Below, in pieces: positions 6,455 through 15,392 of a stretch of DNA of 20,285 bases. The stretch comes from an uncultured Oscillospiraceae bacterium. GTDB taxonomy: Bacteria > Bacillota > Clostridia > Oscillospirales > Ruminococcaceae. Position 1 is the stretch's first letter, and every line of letters begins with the position of its first letter. The DNA lies in contig CAUDDP010000039.1 in NCBI GenBank assembly GCA_958448395.1, positions 1-20,285 of the forward strand, read 5' to 3'. A model generated the notes under the pieces. The model ran no database searches. It saw only the letters and a list, made by a program, of their open reading frames with translations, and was not told where the DNA came from. The position numbers and the translations under genes are program-made.

Positions 6455-7612
6455 ATGGACAAAATGATTACACTGCTTGGCTCGACAGGTTCCATCGGTA
6501 CACAGACATTGGATGTTGTGCGAATGCATCATTTACAGATTTATGCACTGGCGGCGAATCGAAATATCAAATTGTTGGAACAGCAAGTACGAGAGTTTCA
6601 TCCCAAAAAGGTCTGTATTTTTGAGAAAAGCTGCTATTCAGCGTTATGTGATGCATTGGCAGATTTGCCAGTGCAAGTATTGACAGGTATGGAAGGACTT
6701 TGTGAACTGGCAGGTGACAGCCATGCAGATTTGGTTGTGAATGCAGTGGTAGGAATGGTTGGGCTACAGCCAACTCTGGCAGCAATTGCAGCTGGCACAG
6801 ATATTGCACTTGCCAATAAGGAAACATTAGTGGCAGGTGGTGCGTTGGTAATGAAAGCCGCTGCGGAAAAAGGCGTTTCTATCTTACCAGTAGACAGCGA
6901 GCACTCTGCGATTTTTCAATGTTTGCAGGGAAATGCCCATAATAAGGTGAAAGAAATTCTGTTGACCGCTTCCGGCGGACCATTCTTCGGCTATACCAAA
7001 GAGCAGTTGAAAACCGTTACTGCTGCGGATGCCTTAAAGCATCCAAACTGGGATATGGGCAGCAAGGTCACCATTGATTCTGCGACCATGATGAATAAAG
7101 GATTGGAGTGTATTGAAGCAAAGTGGCTGTTTGATTTACAACCAGAACAGATTACGGTATTGGTTCATCGTCAAAGCATTATGCACTCTGGTGTGATGTA
7201 CGCAGACAATTCTGTGATTGCTCAAATGGGTGTACCAGACATGCGGCTGCCGATTCAATATGCGATTTTGTATCCGGAACGAAAGCCCTGTCCAGCAGAA
7301 CCGCTTTCTTTGACGAAATATGGAACGCTGACATTTGCAGAGCCAGATGAGACCACATTTCGCTGTCTGGCACTGGCAAAGCAAGCTATGCAGGCAGGCG
7401 ATTTGCTGCCCTGTATCATGAATGCAGCAAATGAGATTGCAGTACGAGCCTTTTTAGATGGAAGAATTGGATTTTTAGAAATCGCCGACTGTGTGGAAGC
7501 AGCAATGCAGACTGTTCCCAATCATGCTTTGCAAACTTGTGAAGATGTATTGCGTGCAGATCAGAAAGCACGGGAACTGGTGCAGGTGCGAATTTATGGA
7601 ACAATAAAATAA
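6455..7612 (+). CDS. dxr: 1-deoxy-D-xylulose 5-phosphate reductoisomerase
   Basis: Second enzyme of the MEP pathway: converts DXP to 2-C-methyl-D-erythritol 4-phosphate with NADPH and a divalent metal. The 385-residue protein has the NADPH-binding LGSTGSIGTQTLDVV at its N-terminus, ANKETLVAGG, PVDSEHSAIFQCL with metal ligands Asp147 and Glu149, TASGGPF, the flexible-loop region HPNWDMGSKVTIDSATMMNKG, Glu218 and Glu221 in LECIEAKWLF, and VHRQSIMHS. All key residues are present. The ATG follows AGGAGG (6439-6444) by 10 bases. It sits between cdsA and rseP as in many Firmicutes. It is separated from cdsA by a 78-base gap with a hairpin. Confidence 0.98.
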   Translation: MDKMITLLGSTGSIGTQTLDVVRMHHLQIYALAANRNIKLLEQQVREFHPKKVCIFEKSCYSALCDALADLPVQVLTGMEGLCELAGDSHADLVVNAVVGMVGLQPTLAAIAAGTDIALANKETLVAGGALVMKAAAEKGVSILPVDSEHSAIFQCLQGNAHNKVKEILLTASGGPFFGYTKEQLKTVTAADALKHPNWDMGSKVTIDSATMMNKGLECIEAKWLFDLQPEQITVLVHRQSIMHSGVMYADNSVIAQMGVPDMRLPIQYAILYPERKPCPAEPLSLTKYGTLTFAEPDETTFRCLALAKQAMQAGDLLPCIMNAANEIAVRAFLDGRIGFLEIADCVEAAMQTVPNHALQTCEDVLRADQKARELVQVRIYGTIK

Positions 7613-7675
7613 TCAATCATTTTTTCTATTTGAGATGGAAAAGAGGTAGTTTGAAAAGCGGAAAGGAGCAGCAGG

Positions 7676-8713
7676 ATGATGACAACGCTTTGGTCTATTT
7701 TACTTGCCATTTTCATTTTCGGCTGTATCATTGCTATTCACGAATTTGGACACTTTGTGGCAGCAAAGTGGAACGGCATTCAGGTGAATGAATTTGCAAT
7801 TGGAATGGGTCCGAAAATTTTTCGATTTCAAAAGGGAGAAACGCTTTACTCTCTTCGGCTATTGCCAATCGGTGGTTTTTGTTCCATGGAGGGAGAGGAT
7901 GCGGAAAGTCAGAATGAGCGGGCATTTGATCGAAAGCCAGTCTGGCGGCGTATGATTGTTGTGCTTGCTGGTGCATTTATGAATATCGTACTAGGGTTTG
8001 TGATGCTGCTTGTCACTACATGCAGTGACCCTTACCTGATCAGTAATACCATTCATGGGTTTCATGAACAAGCAACCAGCAATACCTGTGGTTTACAGGC
8101 AGGTGATACCATTGTATCCCTGAATGGTTCGCATATTTTTACTATTACGGATTTACAGTATAAAATGAGCAATGAAGCGGGTGAACCATTTACCGTTGTA
8201 GTAGAACGGAATGGAGAAAAGGTAAAGCTGGAGAATGTCACATTCTTGGATCAGGAAAACCATGACTGGCTGGATTTTTCTTTGGAAGCGAAGGAAAAGT
8301 CTGTTTGGAGCGTGACTGCTTATGCCGCAAAAGATACCGTGGCAACTGGCAAATTGATCTGGATGTCTTTGTTGGAACTAATCAGTGGTAAATATGGGAT
8401 ACAGGATTTATCGGGACCAGTTGGAACGGTTGAAGTCATTAGTGATGCAGCGACGGTCGGCGAAACCGCTGCGGAGCGTATTTCTTCTGTGCTGCACTTG
8501 ACCATTTTTATTACCATCAATGTGGGCATTTTTAACCTGTTACCAATTCCGGGATTGGACGGCAGCCGATTTCTGTTTTTGCTGATAGAAGCAATTCGCC
8601 GAAAACCTGTGAAAAAAGAACATGAAGCTATGGTACATTTTGTTGGTATGGCAGCTCTGTTTTTATTGATGATTGTTGTGACGGTACAAGATGTCACACG
8701 GATTTTTTATTGA
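7676..8713 (+). CDS. rseP: RIP (site-2) membrane metalloprotease with PDZ domain
   Basis: Zinc protease cleaving substrates inside the membrane; RasP/RseP homologues process anti-sigma factors and leftover signal peptides. The 345-residue protein starts with a membrane segment containing the zinc motif HEFGH (His22, Glu23, His26), then the PIGGFCSMEGE membrane-associated strand region and a second membrane segment around residues 97-115. A single PDZ domain follows (ACGLQ-like stretch CGLQAGDTIVSLNGS), then the third zinc-ligand motif NLLPIPGLDGSR (Asp295) and a final membrane helix. Two adjacent ATG codons (7676 and 7679) follow AAAGGAG; either gives essentially the same protein. The dxr-rseP adjacency is widespread. 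The substrate here cannot be told from sequence. Confidence 0.96.
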   Translation: MMTTLWSILLAIFIFGCIIAIHEFGHFVAAKWNGIQVNEFAIGMGPKIFRFQKGETLYSLRLLPIGGFCSMEGEDAESQNERAFDRKPVWRRMIVVLAGAFMNIVLGFVMLLVTTCSDPYLISNTIHGFHEQATSNTCGLQAGDTIVSLNGSHIFTITDLQYKMSNEAGEPFTVVVERNGEKVKLENVTFLDQENHDWLDFSLEAKEKSVWSVTAYAAKDTVATGKLIWMSLLELISGKYGIQDLSGPVGTVEVISDAATVGETAAERISSVLHLTIFITINVGIFNLLPIPGLDGSRFLFLLIEAIRRKPVKKEHEAMVHFVGMAALFLLMIVVTVQDVTRIFY

Positions 8714-8735
8714 CAACAGGAGGGAGCAGATACGG

Positions 8736-9773
8736 ATGCAAACGAAAAAAAATATTCGAGTTGGCAATTGTATATTAGATGGAAAGTATATTTATATACA
8801 ATCCATGCTGAACACTCGTTCGGATGATGTTGCTGGCAGTGTTGCACAGGCAGTGGCACTGGAGCAGGCAGGCTGTGAGATTTTGCGTGCAGCCATTCCG
8901 GATAAAGAAGCATTAAAATTGATACCAGCCATCAAAGAAGCTGTTTCCATTCCACTGGTTGCCGATATTCATTTTGACTATCGGCTTGCATTGGAGGCAG
9001 TTGCCGCTGGCATTGATAAAATTCGCATCAATCCAGGTAATATTGGTGGAATGGATCGGGTGAAACAAGTTGTGAAAGCGTGCCAGTCTCGAAACATTCC
9101 CATTCGAATTGGGGTAAATTCTGGTTCACTGGAAAAGGATTTGCTTGCAAAATATGGTGCCCCCACTGCACCAGCTTTGGTAGAGAGTGCGATGCGACAT
9201 GTGAAAATGCTGGAGGATTGTGACTTTACGGATATTGTAATTTCTATGAAATCGTCCACTGTTTCTACTATGATAGATGCCTATCGTCTGGCAGCCCAGC
9301 AATGTGATTATCCATTGCATCTTGGTGTCACAGAAGCAGGTACTGCCCATATGGGATTGATCAAGTCAGCCATTGGGATTGGAGCACTGCTGCATGATGG
9401 GATTGGTGCAACGATACGGGTTTCTTTAACAGATGATCCTGTGCAGGAGATTTATGCAGCAAAAGATATTTTGAAGTGTTTGGGATTGCGTGGCGGACCA
9501 GAGCTGGTGGCGTGTCCGACTTGTGGCAGAACCAGAATTGATTTGGTGAAGACAGCAAAAGAAGTAGAAGCGGCATTGGCAGGGGTAGAAAAAGATATTA
9601 AGGTTGCCGTAATGGGCTGCGTGGTTAATGGTCCCGGAGAAGCACGGGAAGCAGATATTGGGATTGCAGGTGGTGACGGCTGTGCTGTGCTGTTTAAAAA
9701 AGGTGAGGTTCTGCGAAAGATACCAGAAGCGGAAATTGTATCAGAACTCATGCAGGAAATTGAGAAACTTTAG
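8736..9773 (+). CDS. ispG: 4-hydroxy-3-methylbut-2-en-1-yl diphosphate synthase (IspG/GcpE)
   Basis: Penultimate enzyme of the MEP pathway, an oxygen-sensitive [4Fe-4S] enzyme reducing MEcPP to HMBPP. The 345-residue protein has an N-terminal TIM-barrel half (IQSMLNTRSDDV, PLVADIHFDYRLALEA, KIRINPGNIGG). Its C-terminal half carries the cluster ligands Cys260 and Cys263 in ACPTCGRTR, Cys295 in GCVVNGPGEA and Glu302. I chose ATG 8736 (MQTKKNIRVGN), placed 10 bases after AGGAGGGAG. A frame opening 45 bases earlier overlaps rseP and has no ribosome site. In Bacillus subtilis this position between rseP and polC holds proS; ispG here matches an arrangement common in clostridia. It places two MEP steps (dxr, ispG) in one transcription block with uppS. 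Confidence 0.97.
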   Translation: MQTKKNIRVGNCILDGKYIYIQSMLNTRSDDVAGSVAQAVALEQAGCEILRAAIPDKEALKLIPAIKEAVSIPLVADIHFDYRLALEAVAAGIDKIRINPGNIGGMDRVKQVVKACQSRNIPIRIGVNSGSLEKDLLAKYGAPTAPALVESAMRHVKMLEDCDFTDIVISMKSSTVSTMIDAYRLAAQQCDYPLHLGVTEAGTAHMGLIKSAIGIGALLHDGIGATIRVSLTDDPVQEIYAAKDILKCLGLRGGPELVACPTCGRTRIDLVKTAKEVEAALAGVEKDIKVAVMGCVVNGPGEAREADIGIAGGDGCAVLFKKGEVLRKIPEAEIVSELMQEIEKL

Positions 9774-9784
9774 GAGTGTGTAAC

Positions 9785-12700
9785 ATGGAAACATTGCGAT
9801 TTTCCTATTTTTTGGATCCCTATGTGGCAGCATTGCCGGATTCCATGCAGGATGGTATGTTATACCGTCTGACTTATGCGGAAAATCTGACTCGTCTTTC
9901 TTTTTATGTCACATTTCCTCGTCTGGTGCCGGCTGCGGATGTCTTTGCATTGGAGCAAACGCTGCAAACGGCATTGGAAATCGAAACTGTGCGAATTGCC
10001 CCCAGATATGATTCTGCACTTTGCAGTGTAGATTATTTTCCAGATTTGCTGCAATTTCTGAAGCGAGAGCAACCGGTGGTCAATGGTTTTTTTGATGGTG
10101 CAGAGGTGCAACTGTCAGAGACGACACTGCAAATTACCTTGAAAAATGGTGGTTATGATATTTTAAAACGTTATCATGTGGCAGAGCAGCTCCAAAATTT
10201 GCTACAGCGACTCTTTTCCGTACAGCGAAAAGTAGAATTACAGGGAACGTCTGCTGTTTCGGAAGAAGACTATCATATGATGCAGGAAATTGCAGAAAAA
10301 ACGGTGCCAAAGCATTCAGAACAGTTTCAAGTGCCGTCTGCTGTTCCCACACCACAGGGGAAAGCAGAGCCGGTCAAAGCACAACCGATTACTCTTTCAA
10401 TTGCACTGGACAATATTGTACCGGGCAGTGCTACACTCATTAAAGGCAGACCGATTCGGGATTTGCCAATTTCCATTACAGACGCATTACAGCGGGAAGG
10501 ACAGCGTTCTGTGATTCTGGCAGATGTCTTTGACATGGAAATGCGAGAAGTCAGAGGCGAACGAACCGTTGCCACCTATCAGGTGACAGATTACAAAAAT
10601 TCCATCTTGGTCAAGCTGTTTGATACAACAGAAAATTTGAAAAAACTTGCACTGGAAGAGATTAAGAAGGGAAGCACCCTACTCTTGCTGGGACGCATTG
10701 ATTTTGATCAGTTTGCACATGAGATGGTTTTGAAGCCGGATTCCATTACCATGGTGAAACGAAAGAAGAAAGAAGATCATGCAGAAAAGAAACGGGTGGA
10801 GCTGCATTGCCATACAGCGATGTCACAGATGGATGCCGTTACAGCGGCAGGGAAACTGGTCAATCGGGCACATGACTGGGGACATCCGGCAATTGCGATC
10901 ACCGACCATGGGATTGCACAGGCGTTTCCAGATGCAATGAATGCATGGAATGCGATGAAAGATAAGGATTTTAAAATTATCTATGGCTGCGAAGCGTATG
11001 TTGTCAACGATTTGCAGAAGCAACAGGTTATTGATGAACCTGACCCACGCAGCTTGCAGGACGAAATCATTATTTTTGATGTGGAAACAACGGGCTTGAG
11101 TTATACCAAAGATCGCTTAACAGAAATCGGTGCAGTAAAGCTGCGAAATTTGCAAATTGTAGATACGTTTTCCACGATGGTGAATCCCGAAAAGCCCATT
11201 CCGCAAAAAATTGTAGAGTTGACTGGTATTACAGACAGTATGGTTGCCAATGCTCCCAGCGAACGACAGGCATTGGAGCAATTTATTGCTTTTTGTGGAA
11301 CGGAGAAACCAGTACTGGCAGCACACAATGCACGCTTTGATACCTCCTTTATCCGCAATGCCTGCACTAGACAACAGATTGATTTTTCGTTTGTCACATT
11401 GGACACGCTTGTCCTGAGTCAGATCATGCTGCCGCAAATTGCAAAACATAAGTTGGATTCTGTTGCAAAGGCATTGAAGCTCGGAAAATTTGACCATCAT
11501 CGTGCCTGCAACGATGCCCAGATGCTGGCGAAGATTTATGTAAAACTGGTTTCCCAATTGATACAGGAAAAAGGGTTGCAGACGCTTGCCGAGCTGAACA
11601 CCGGCACAGCAGATGTGGATGTAAGAAAGCTGAAATCCTACCATCAAATCATATTGGTACGGAATCAGGCAGGCTTGAAAAACCTATACAAGTTGATTTC
11701 CTATGGACATTTAAAATATTTCTATCGAAAGCCATTGATACCAAAATCCGTTTTACAGCAGCATCGAGAAGGTTTGTTGTTTGGCAGTGCCTGTGAGGCA
11801 GGAGAACTGTTCCAAGCAATGGTAGAAAACCGTCCCCATGCAGAAATTGTAGAATTGGCAAAGTTTTATGATTATCTGGAAATTCAGCCAGATGAAAACA
11901 ATGCATTTATGATTCGTAACGGGACAGCTGCCAACCGGGAAGAATTGAAAGACTATAATCGTGCAATTGTCAAACTGGGAGAAGAATTGCAGATTCCAGT
12001 TTGTGCCACATGTGATGTGCATTTTATGGATCCCGGAGATGCCAAATTCCGTGAAATTTTGCAGGCAGGGCAGGGCTATGACGATGCCAAATATCAGCCA
12101 CCACTATATTTTCGGACAACAGATGAAATGTTGGAGGAATTCTCCTATCTAGGAGAAGAAAAAGCATACGAGGTCGTTGTAGAAAACACCAATTGGGTTG
12201 CAGATTGCATTGAACATATCCGACCGATTCCAAAGGGTACTTTTACGCCGAACATTGATGGTGCAGAAGAAGATCTGATTCGTATTACCAACGAGAAAGC
12301 ACGGGAAATTTATGGTGACCCTTTGCCGGAATTGGTAGAAAAACGATTGAATCGGGAGTTGGATTCTATTATCAAACATGGTTTTGCCGTACTGTATATC
12401 ATTGCACAAAAATTGGTATGGGACAGTGTTGCACATGGCTATGAAGTTGGTTCGAGAGGTTCTGTTGGTTCGTCCTTCGTGGCGTCTATGGCAGGTATTT
12501 CAGAAGTCAATCCGCTTGCACCGCATTATGTTTGCCCGAAGTGCAAGCACAGTGAATTTATCACAGATGGCAGCGTGGGTTCTGGATTTGATTTGCCAGC
12601 GAAAAAGTGCCCGGATTGTGGGACGGAGATGAATCGGGATGGACATGATATTCCGTTTGAAACGTTCTTAGGCTTTGACGGCGATAAAGCACCGGATATT

Positions 12701-14122
12701 GACTTGAATTTCTCCAGTGAGTATCAATCCTCTGCCCATCGTTATACAGAAGAATTGTTCGGACGGGATAACGTGTTCAAAGCCGGAACGATTGCTGCTG
12801 TGGCGGATAAAACAGCATATGGTTATGTGAAAAAATTCTTGGATGAGCGTGGCATAGAGTGCAGTCCCACAGAAATCAACCGTCTGTCCATTGGCTGTAC
12901 CGGCATCAAGCGTACCACTGGACAGCATCCGGGCGGCATGGTCGTTGTTCCGAATGATTATGATGTCTATGATTTTACTCCGGTACAGCATCCGGCGGAC
13001 TCTGCGGATTCTGATGTCATTACCACGCATTTTGACTTCCATTCCCTGCATGACACCATTTTGAAACTGGATGAACTGGGACATGTTGTGCCAACAATGT
13101 ATCGACATTTGGAGAATATCACAGGGTTGGATATTCGAGAGATTCCAACTACAGATCCCCGTGTCATTCGGATGTGTACCCATGCAGACGAACTGGGGGT
13201 CACCAGCGAAGAAATCTACTGTAAAACTGGTAGTCTTGGAATTCCCGAAATGGGAACCGGTTTTACCATTCAAATGCTATTGGATTCTAAACCCACAAAA
13301 TTCAGTGATTTTTTGCAGGTTTCTGGTTTGTCACATGGAACAGATGTATGGCTGGGTAATGCAAAAGATTTGATTGACAATGGTACTTGTACCATTTCTG
13401 ATGTCATTGGAACGAGAGATAGCATTATGACCTATCTGCTGCATAAGGGAGTAGAACCGAAGCAGGCGTTTCAGATTATGGAGGATACCCGTAAGGGAAA
13501 AGCACCAAAGACTTTTACACCGGAGCGAATTCAGATGCTGAAGGATCACAATGTGCCGGATTGGTATATTGACAGTTGTCTAAAGATTAAATATATGTTC
13601 CCGAAGGCACATGCCGCTGCTTATGTTACTGCAGCCATTAAATTAGGTTGGTTTAAACTGTATCAACCGCTTGCTTACTATGCCGTTTACTTCAGCACAC
13701 GAGGCGATGACTTTGATGTAGAACTGGTGATGCAGGGAAAAGCAGCGGTACGAGAGCGGATGGAATTGCTACGGGAAAAGGGAAATGAGCGTTCCAAAAA
13801 GGAAAATGATCAACTGGATCTACTCTATATTATCAATGAGATGCTGTGCAGGGGACTGTCGTTCCTGCCAATTGATTTATATCATTCTCATGCATCGCAG
13901 TATTTGGTAGAGAATGAAAAAATTCGGATTCCGTTTTCTGCCCTTAGCGGCATTGGTTTGGCAGCTGCAAATGGATTGTATGAAGCCGCACAAAAACGGG
14001 ATTTTATTTCGATTGAGGAGTTTCAAAGTCGAAGTGGTGCATCGAAAACCGTCATAGAAACGCTGGAAAAGTTGAATGCATTCGGCAACTTGCCGAAATC
14101 CAGTCAAATGTCACTCTTTTAG
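9785..14122 (+). CDS. polC: DNA polymerase III alpha subunit, PolC type (Gram-positive)
   Basis: Replicative DNA polymerase of low-G+C Gram-positives, with built-in proofreading. The 1445-residue protein shows, in order: an N-terminal domain; an OB-fold region (about 200-330); a PHP domain beginning VELHCHTAMSQMD (His341, His343) that is interrupted by the DEDD 3'-5' exonuclease (FDVETTGLS, Asp432 and Glu434; AHNARFDTSF; HHRACNDAQ) and then resumes; a zinc-binding module with Cys917, Cys920, Cys942 and Cys945; and the polymerase core with catalytic Asp971 and Asp973 in APDIDLNF. The protein ends QMSLF, a consensus beta-clamp-binding tail. The ATG at 9785 is 8 bases after AGGAG; the GTG at 9776 overlaps that site. 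The stop is followed within 2 bases by the his promoter. In many Firmicutes rimP-nusA-infB follow polC; here the his operon does. Confidence 0.99.
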   Translation: METLRFSYFLDPYVAALPDSMQDGMLYRLTYAENLTRLSFYVTFPRLVPAADVFALEQTLQTALEIETVRIAPRYDSALCSVDYFPDLLQFLKREQPVVNGFFDGAEVQLSETTLQITLKNGGYDILKRYHVAEQLQNLLQRLFSVQRKVELQGTSAVSEEDYHMMQEIAEKTVPKHSEQFQVPSAVPTPQGKAEPVKAQPITLSIALDNIVPGSATLIKGRPIRDLPISITDALQREGQRSVILADVFDMEMREVRGERTVATYQVTDYKNSILVKLFDTTENLKKLALEEIKKGSTLLLLGRIDFDQFAHEMVLKPDSITMVKRKKKEDHAEKKRVELHCHTAMSQMDAVTAAGKLVNRAHDWGHPAIAITDHGIAQAFPDAMNAWNAMKDKDFKIIYGCEAYVVNDLQKQQVIDEPDPRSLQDEIIIFDVETTGLSYTKDRLTEIGAVKLRNLQIVDTFSTMVNPEKPIPQKIVELTGITDSMVANAPSERQALEQFIAFCGTEKPVLAAHNARFDTSFIRNACTRQQIDFSFVTLDTLVLSQIMLPQIAKHKLDSVAKALKLGKFDHHRACNDAQMLAKIYVKLVSQLIQEKGLQTLAELNTGTADVDVRKLKSYHQIILVRNQAGLKNLYKLISYGHLKYFYRKPLIPKSVLQQHREGLLFGSACEAGELFQAMVENRPHAEIVELAKFYDYLEIQPDENNAFMIRNGTAANREELKDYNRAIVKLGEELQIPVCATCDVHFMDPGDAKFREILQAGQGYDDAKYQPPLYFRTTDEMLEEFSYLGEEKAYEVVVENTNWVADCIEHIRPIPKGTFTPNIDGAEEDLIRITNEKAREIYGDPLPELVEKRLNRELDSIIKHGFAVLYIIAQKLVWDSVAHGYEVGSRGSVGSSFVASMAGISEVNPLAPHYVCPKCKHSEFITDGSVGSGFDLPAKKCPDCGTEMNRDGHDIPFETFLGFDGDKAPDIDLNFSSEYQSSAHRYTEELFGRDNVFKAGTIAAVADKTAYGYVKKFLDERGIECSPTEINRLSIGCTGIKRTTGQHPGGMVVVPNDYDVYDFTPVQHPADSADSDVITTHFDFHSLHDTILKLDELGHVVPTMYRHLENITGLDIREIPTTDPRVIRMCTHADELGVTSEEIYCKTGSLGIPEMGTGFTIQMLLDSKPTKFSDFLQVSGLSHGTDVWLGNAKDLIDNGTCTISDVIGTRDSIMTYLLHKGVEPKQAFQIMEDTRKGKAPKTFTPERIQMLKDHNVPDWYIDSCLKIKYMFPKAHAAAYVTAAIKLGWFKLYQPLAYYAVYFSTRGDDFDVELVMQGKAAVRERMELLREKGNERSKKENDQLDLLYIINEMLCRGLSFLPIDLYHSHASQYLVENEKIRIPFSALSGIGLAAANGLYEAAQKRDFISIEEFQSRSGASKTVIETLEKLNAFGNLPKSSQMSLF

Positions 14123-14123
14123 C

Positions 14124-14152
14124 TTGACAAAGTAGTTGCAGCATGATATCCT
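14124..14152 (+). promoter_or_regulatory. Sigma-A promoter of the his operon
   Basis: Perfect -35 TTGACA (14124-14129), a 17-base spacer and -10 TATCCT (14147-14152), with extended -10 TG at 14144-14145. It starts one base after the polC stop. Transcription would start near 14159, leaving a leader of only about 37 bases, too short for a T-box or a leader-peptide attenuator. Confidence 0.87.
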
Positions 14153-14163
14153 ATTACCATAGT

Positions 14164-14183
14164 AGCACGATAAAGTGCTTTTT
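14164..14183 (+). promoter_or_regulatory. Short hairpin plus T run in the his leader
   Basis: AGCAC (14164-14168) pairs with GTGCT (14175-14179) around GATAAA and runs into five T (14179-14183), immediately before the hisZ ribosome site AGGAGG (14185-14190). The 5-bp stem is short for a terminator. It may be a weak attenuator, a 5'-end protecting hairpin or a polC read-through stop. Confidence 0.45.
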
Positions 14184-14195
14184 CAGGAGGAACAA

Positions 14196-15392
14196 ATGAG
14201 AAATTACAATCTAATTACGCCAGAAGGCACAAAGGATTTATTATTAGAGGAATGTTTGGTACGGCGGGAAACCGAAGAAAAAATCCGTGCTGTTTTTCAA
14301 AGTTATGGTTATGATGAACTGGTTACGCCGGGACTGGAGTTTTTTGATGTTTTTCAGTCCGATGCAGTTCGTTATCCGCAGGAGCAGCTATATAAACTGA
14401 CAGACAGCAAAGGTCGGTTGTTAGTACTGCGTCCGGAGTCTACCACACCGATTGCAAGAGTTGTTGCCACTCGTCTGCGGGAAGCTGTGCTGCCACTGCG
14501 TCTCTGTTACATGCAGAGTGCTTATCGGTTTGAGCCAGCTTTGAAAGGGCGAAGTGATGCATTTATGCAGGCTGGTGTGGAGCTGATCGGTTCCAATTCC
14601 TATATGGCAGACTTGGAAATGGCAAGCATGGCAATTGGGGTGCTGAAAGCGTGCAATGAAACGAATTTTTCTCTGGAATTGGGTGATGCTGGCATTTTCA
14701 AGGAATTGATGCGGGAACTTCATGCTTCACCAAATACAAAAGAAGAAATTCGCTATTTGATTGAAACGAAAAACTATTCTGCTCTGAATGACCTGTTGAA
14801 TACATTAGGGGATAACCATATTATTTATGCCCTGAAGAAACTGCCGTCTTTATTCGGTGGGGAAGAGGTATTTGAAAAAATGGCACAATTGTATACAACA
14901 CCGCATATTCAGGAGATGTTGGAATATCTGCGGAAGCTGTACAATGAAATTGCAGCTCTGATTGGCAAAGAGCGGCTGAGTGTGGATTTGGGCATTGTCA
15001 ATAAGGCAGATTATTATACCGGTGTGATTCTCAAAGGTTATCTGGAAGGTTACGGTGACGAAGTACTTTCCGGCGGTCGATACAACAAACTTCTGGAAAG
15101 CTTTGGATATGATGTACCAGCAGTTGGTTTTGCAGTCAATGTGGATGCCGTTGCAAAAGTGGCAATGAAAAAAAATCCACGGACAAAGAAGCCGGCGGAT
15201 GCTGTCATTTATGCAGCATCTGGTTATGAGCAGGCAGCGATTACATTAGCAGAAACCAAACGGCAGGCAGGCAGTATTGTCGAGTTTGCATTGGAAGAAA
15301 CACTGGAAGCTGCCTTGCAGTATGCAAAGACACGGAAAATTCCAAAATTATATCAAGTAGAAGAAGAAATTACGGAGGTCACTGTATCATGA
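14196..15392 (+). CDS. hisZ: ATP phosphoribosyltransferase regulatory subunit HisZ
   Basis: HisZ is a histidyl-tRNA-synthetase paralogue that lacks aminoacylation activity and forms the allosteric, histidine-sensing part of ATP phosphoribosyltransferase with short HisG. The 398-residue protein has class II synthetase motif 2 as CYMQSAYRFEPALKGR, followed by SDAFMQAGVELIG. It has the HisZ-like NKADYYTGVILKGY in place of the HisRS GLDYYTG block, and motif 3 as LSGGRYNKLLESFG. A C-terminal region of roughly 65 residues (from about PADAVIYAASG) resembles a reduced anticodon-binding domain. The ATG at 14196 follows AGGAGG by 5 bases. It overlaps hisG by 4 bases (ATGA), and that pairing with a short HisG is the strongest argument against its being a true HisRS. 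Confidence 0.95.
   Translation: MRNYNLITPEGTKDLLLEECLVRRETEEKIRAVFQSYGYDELVTPGLEFFDVFQSDAVRYPQEQLYKLTDSKGRLLVLRPESTTPIARVVATRLREAVLPLRLCYMQSAYRFEPALKGRSDAFMQAGVELIGSNSYMADLEMASMAIGVLKACNETNFSLELGDAGIFKELMRELHASPNTKEEIRYLIETKNYSALNDLLNTLGDNHIIYALKKLPSLFGGEEVFEKMAQLYTTPHIQEMLEYLRKLYNEIAALIGKERLSVDLGIVNKADYYTGVILKGYLEGYGDEVLSGGRYNKLLESFGYDVPAVGFAVNVDAVAKVAMKKNPRTKKPADAVIYAASGYEQAAITLAETKRQAGSIVEFALEETLEAALQYAKTRKIPKLYQVEEEITEVTVS

Noticed and set aside
12668..13273. 201-codon minus-strand open frame inside polC
   Set aside because: It is antisense to the conserved polymerase core; the polC frame is intact with all catalytic residues.
14175..14195. Upstream GTG extension of hisZ
   Set aside because: The GTG lies inside the leader hairpin and upstream of the AGGAGG that serves the ATG at 14196.
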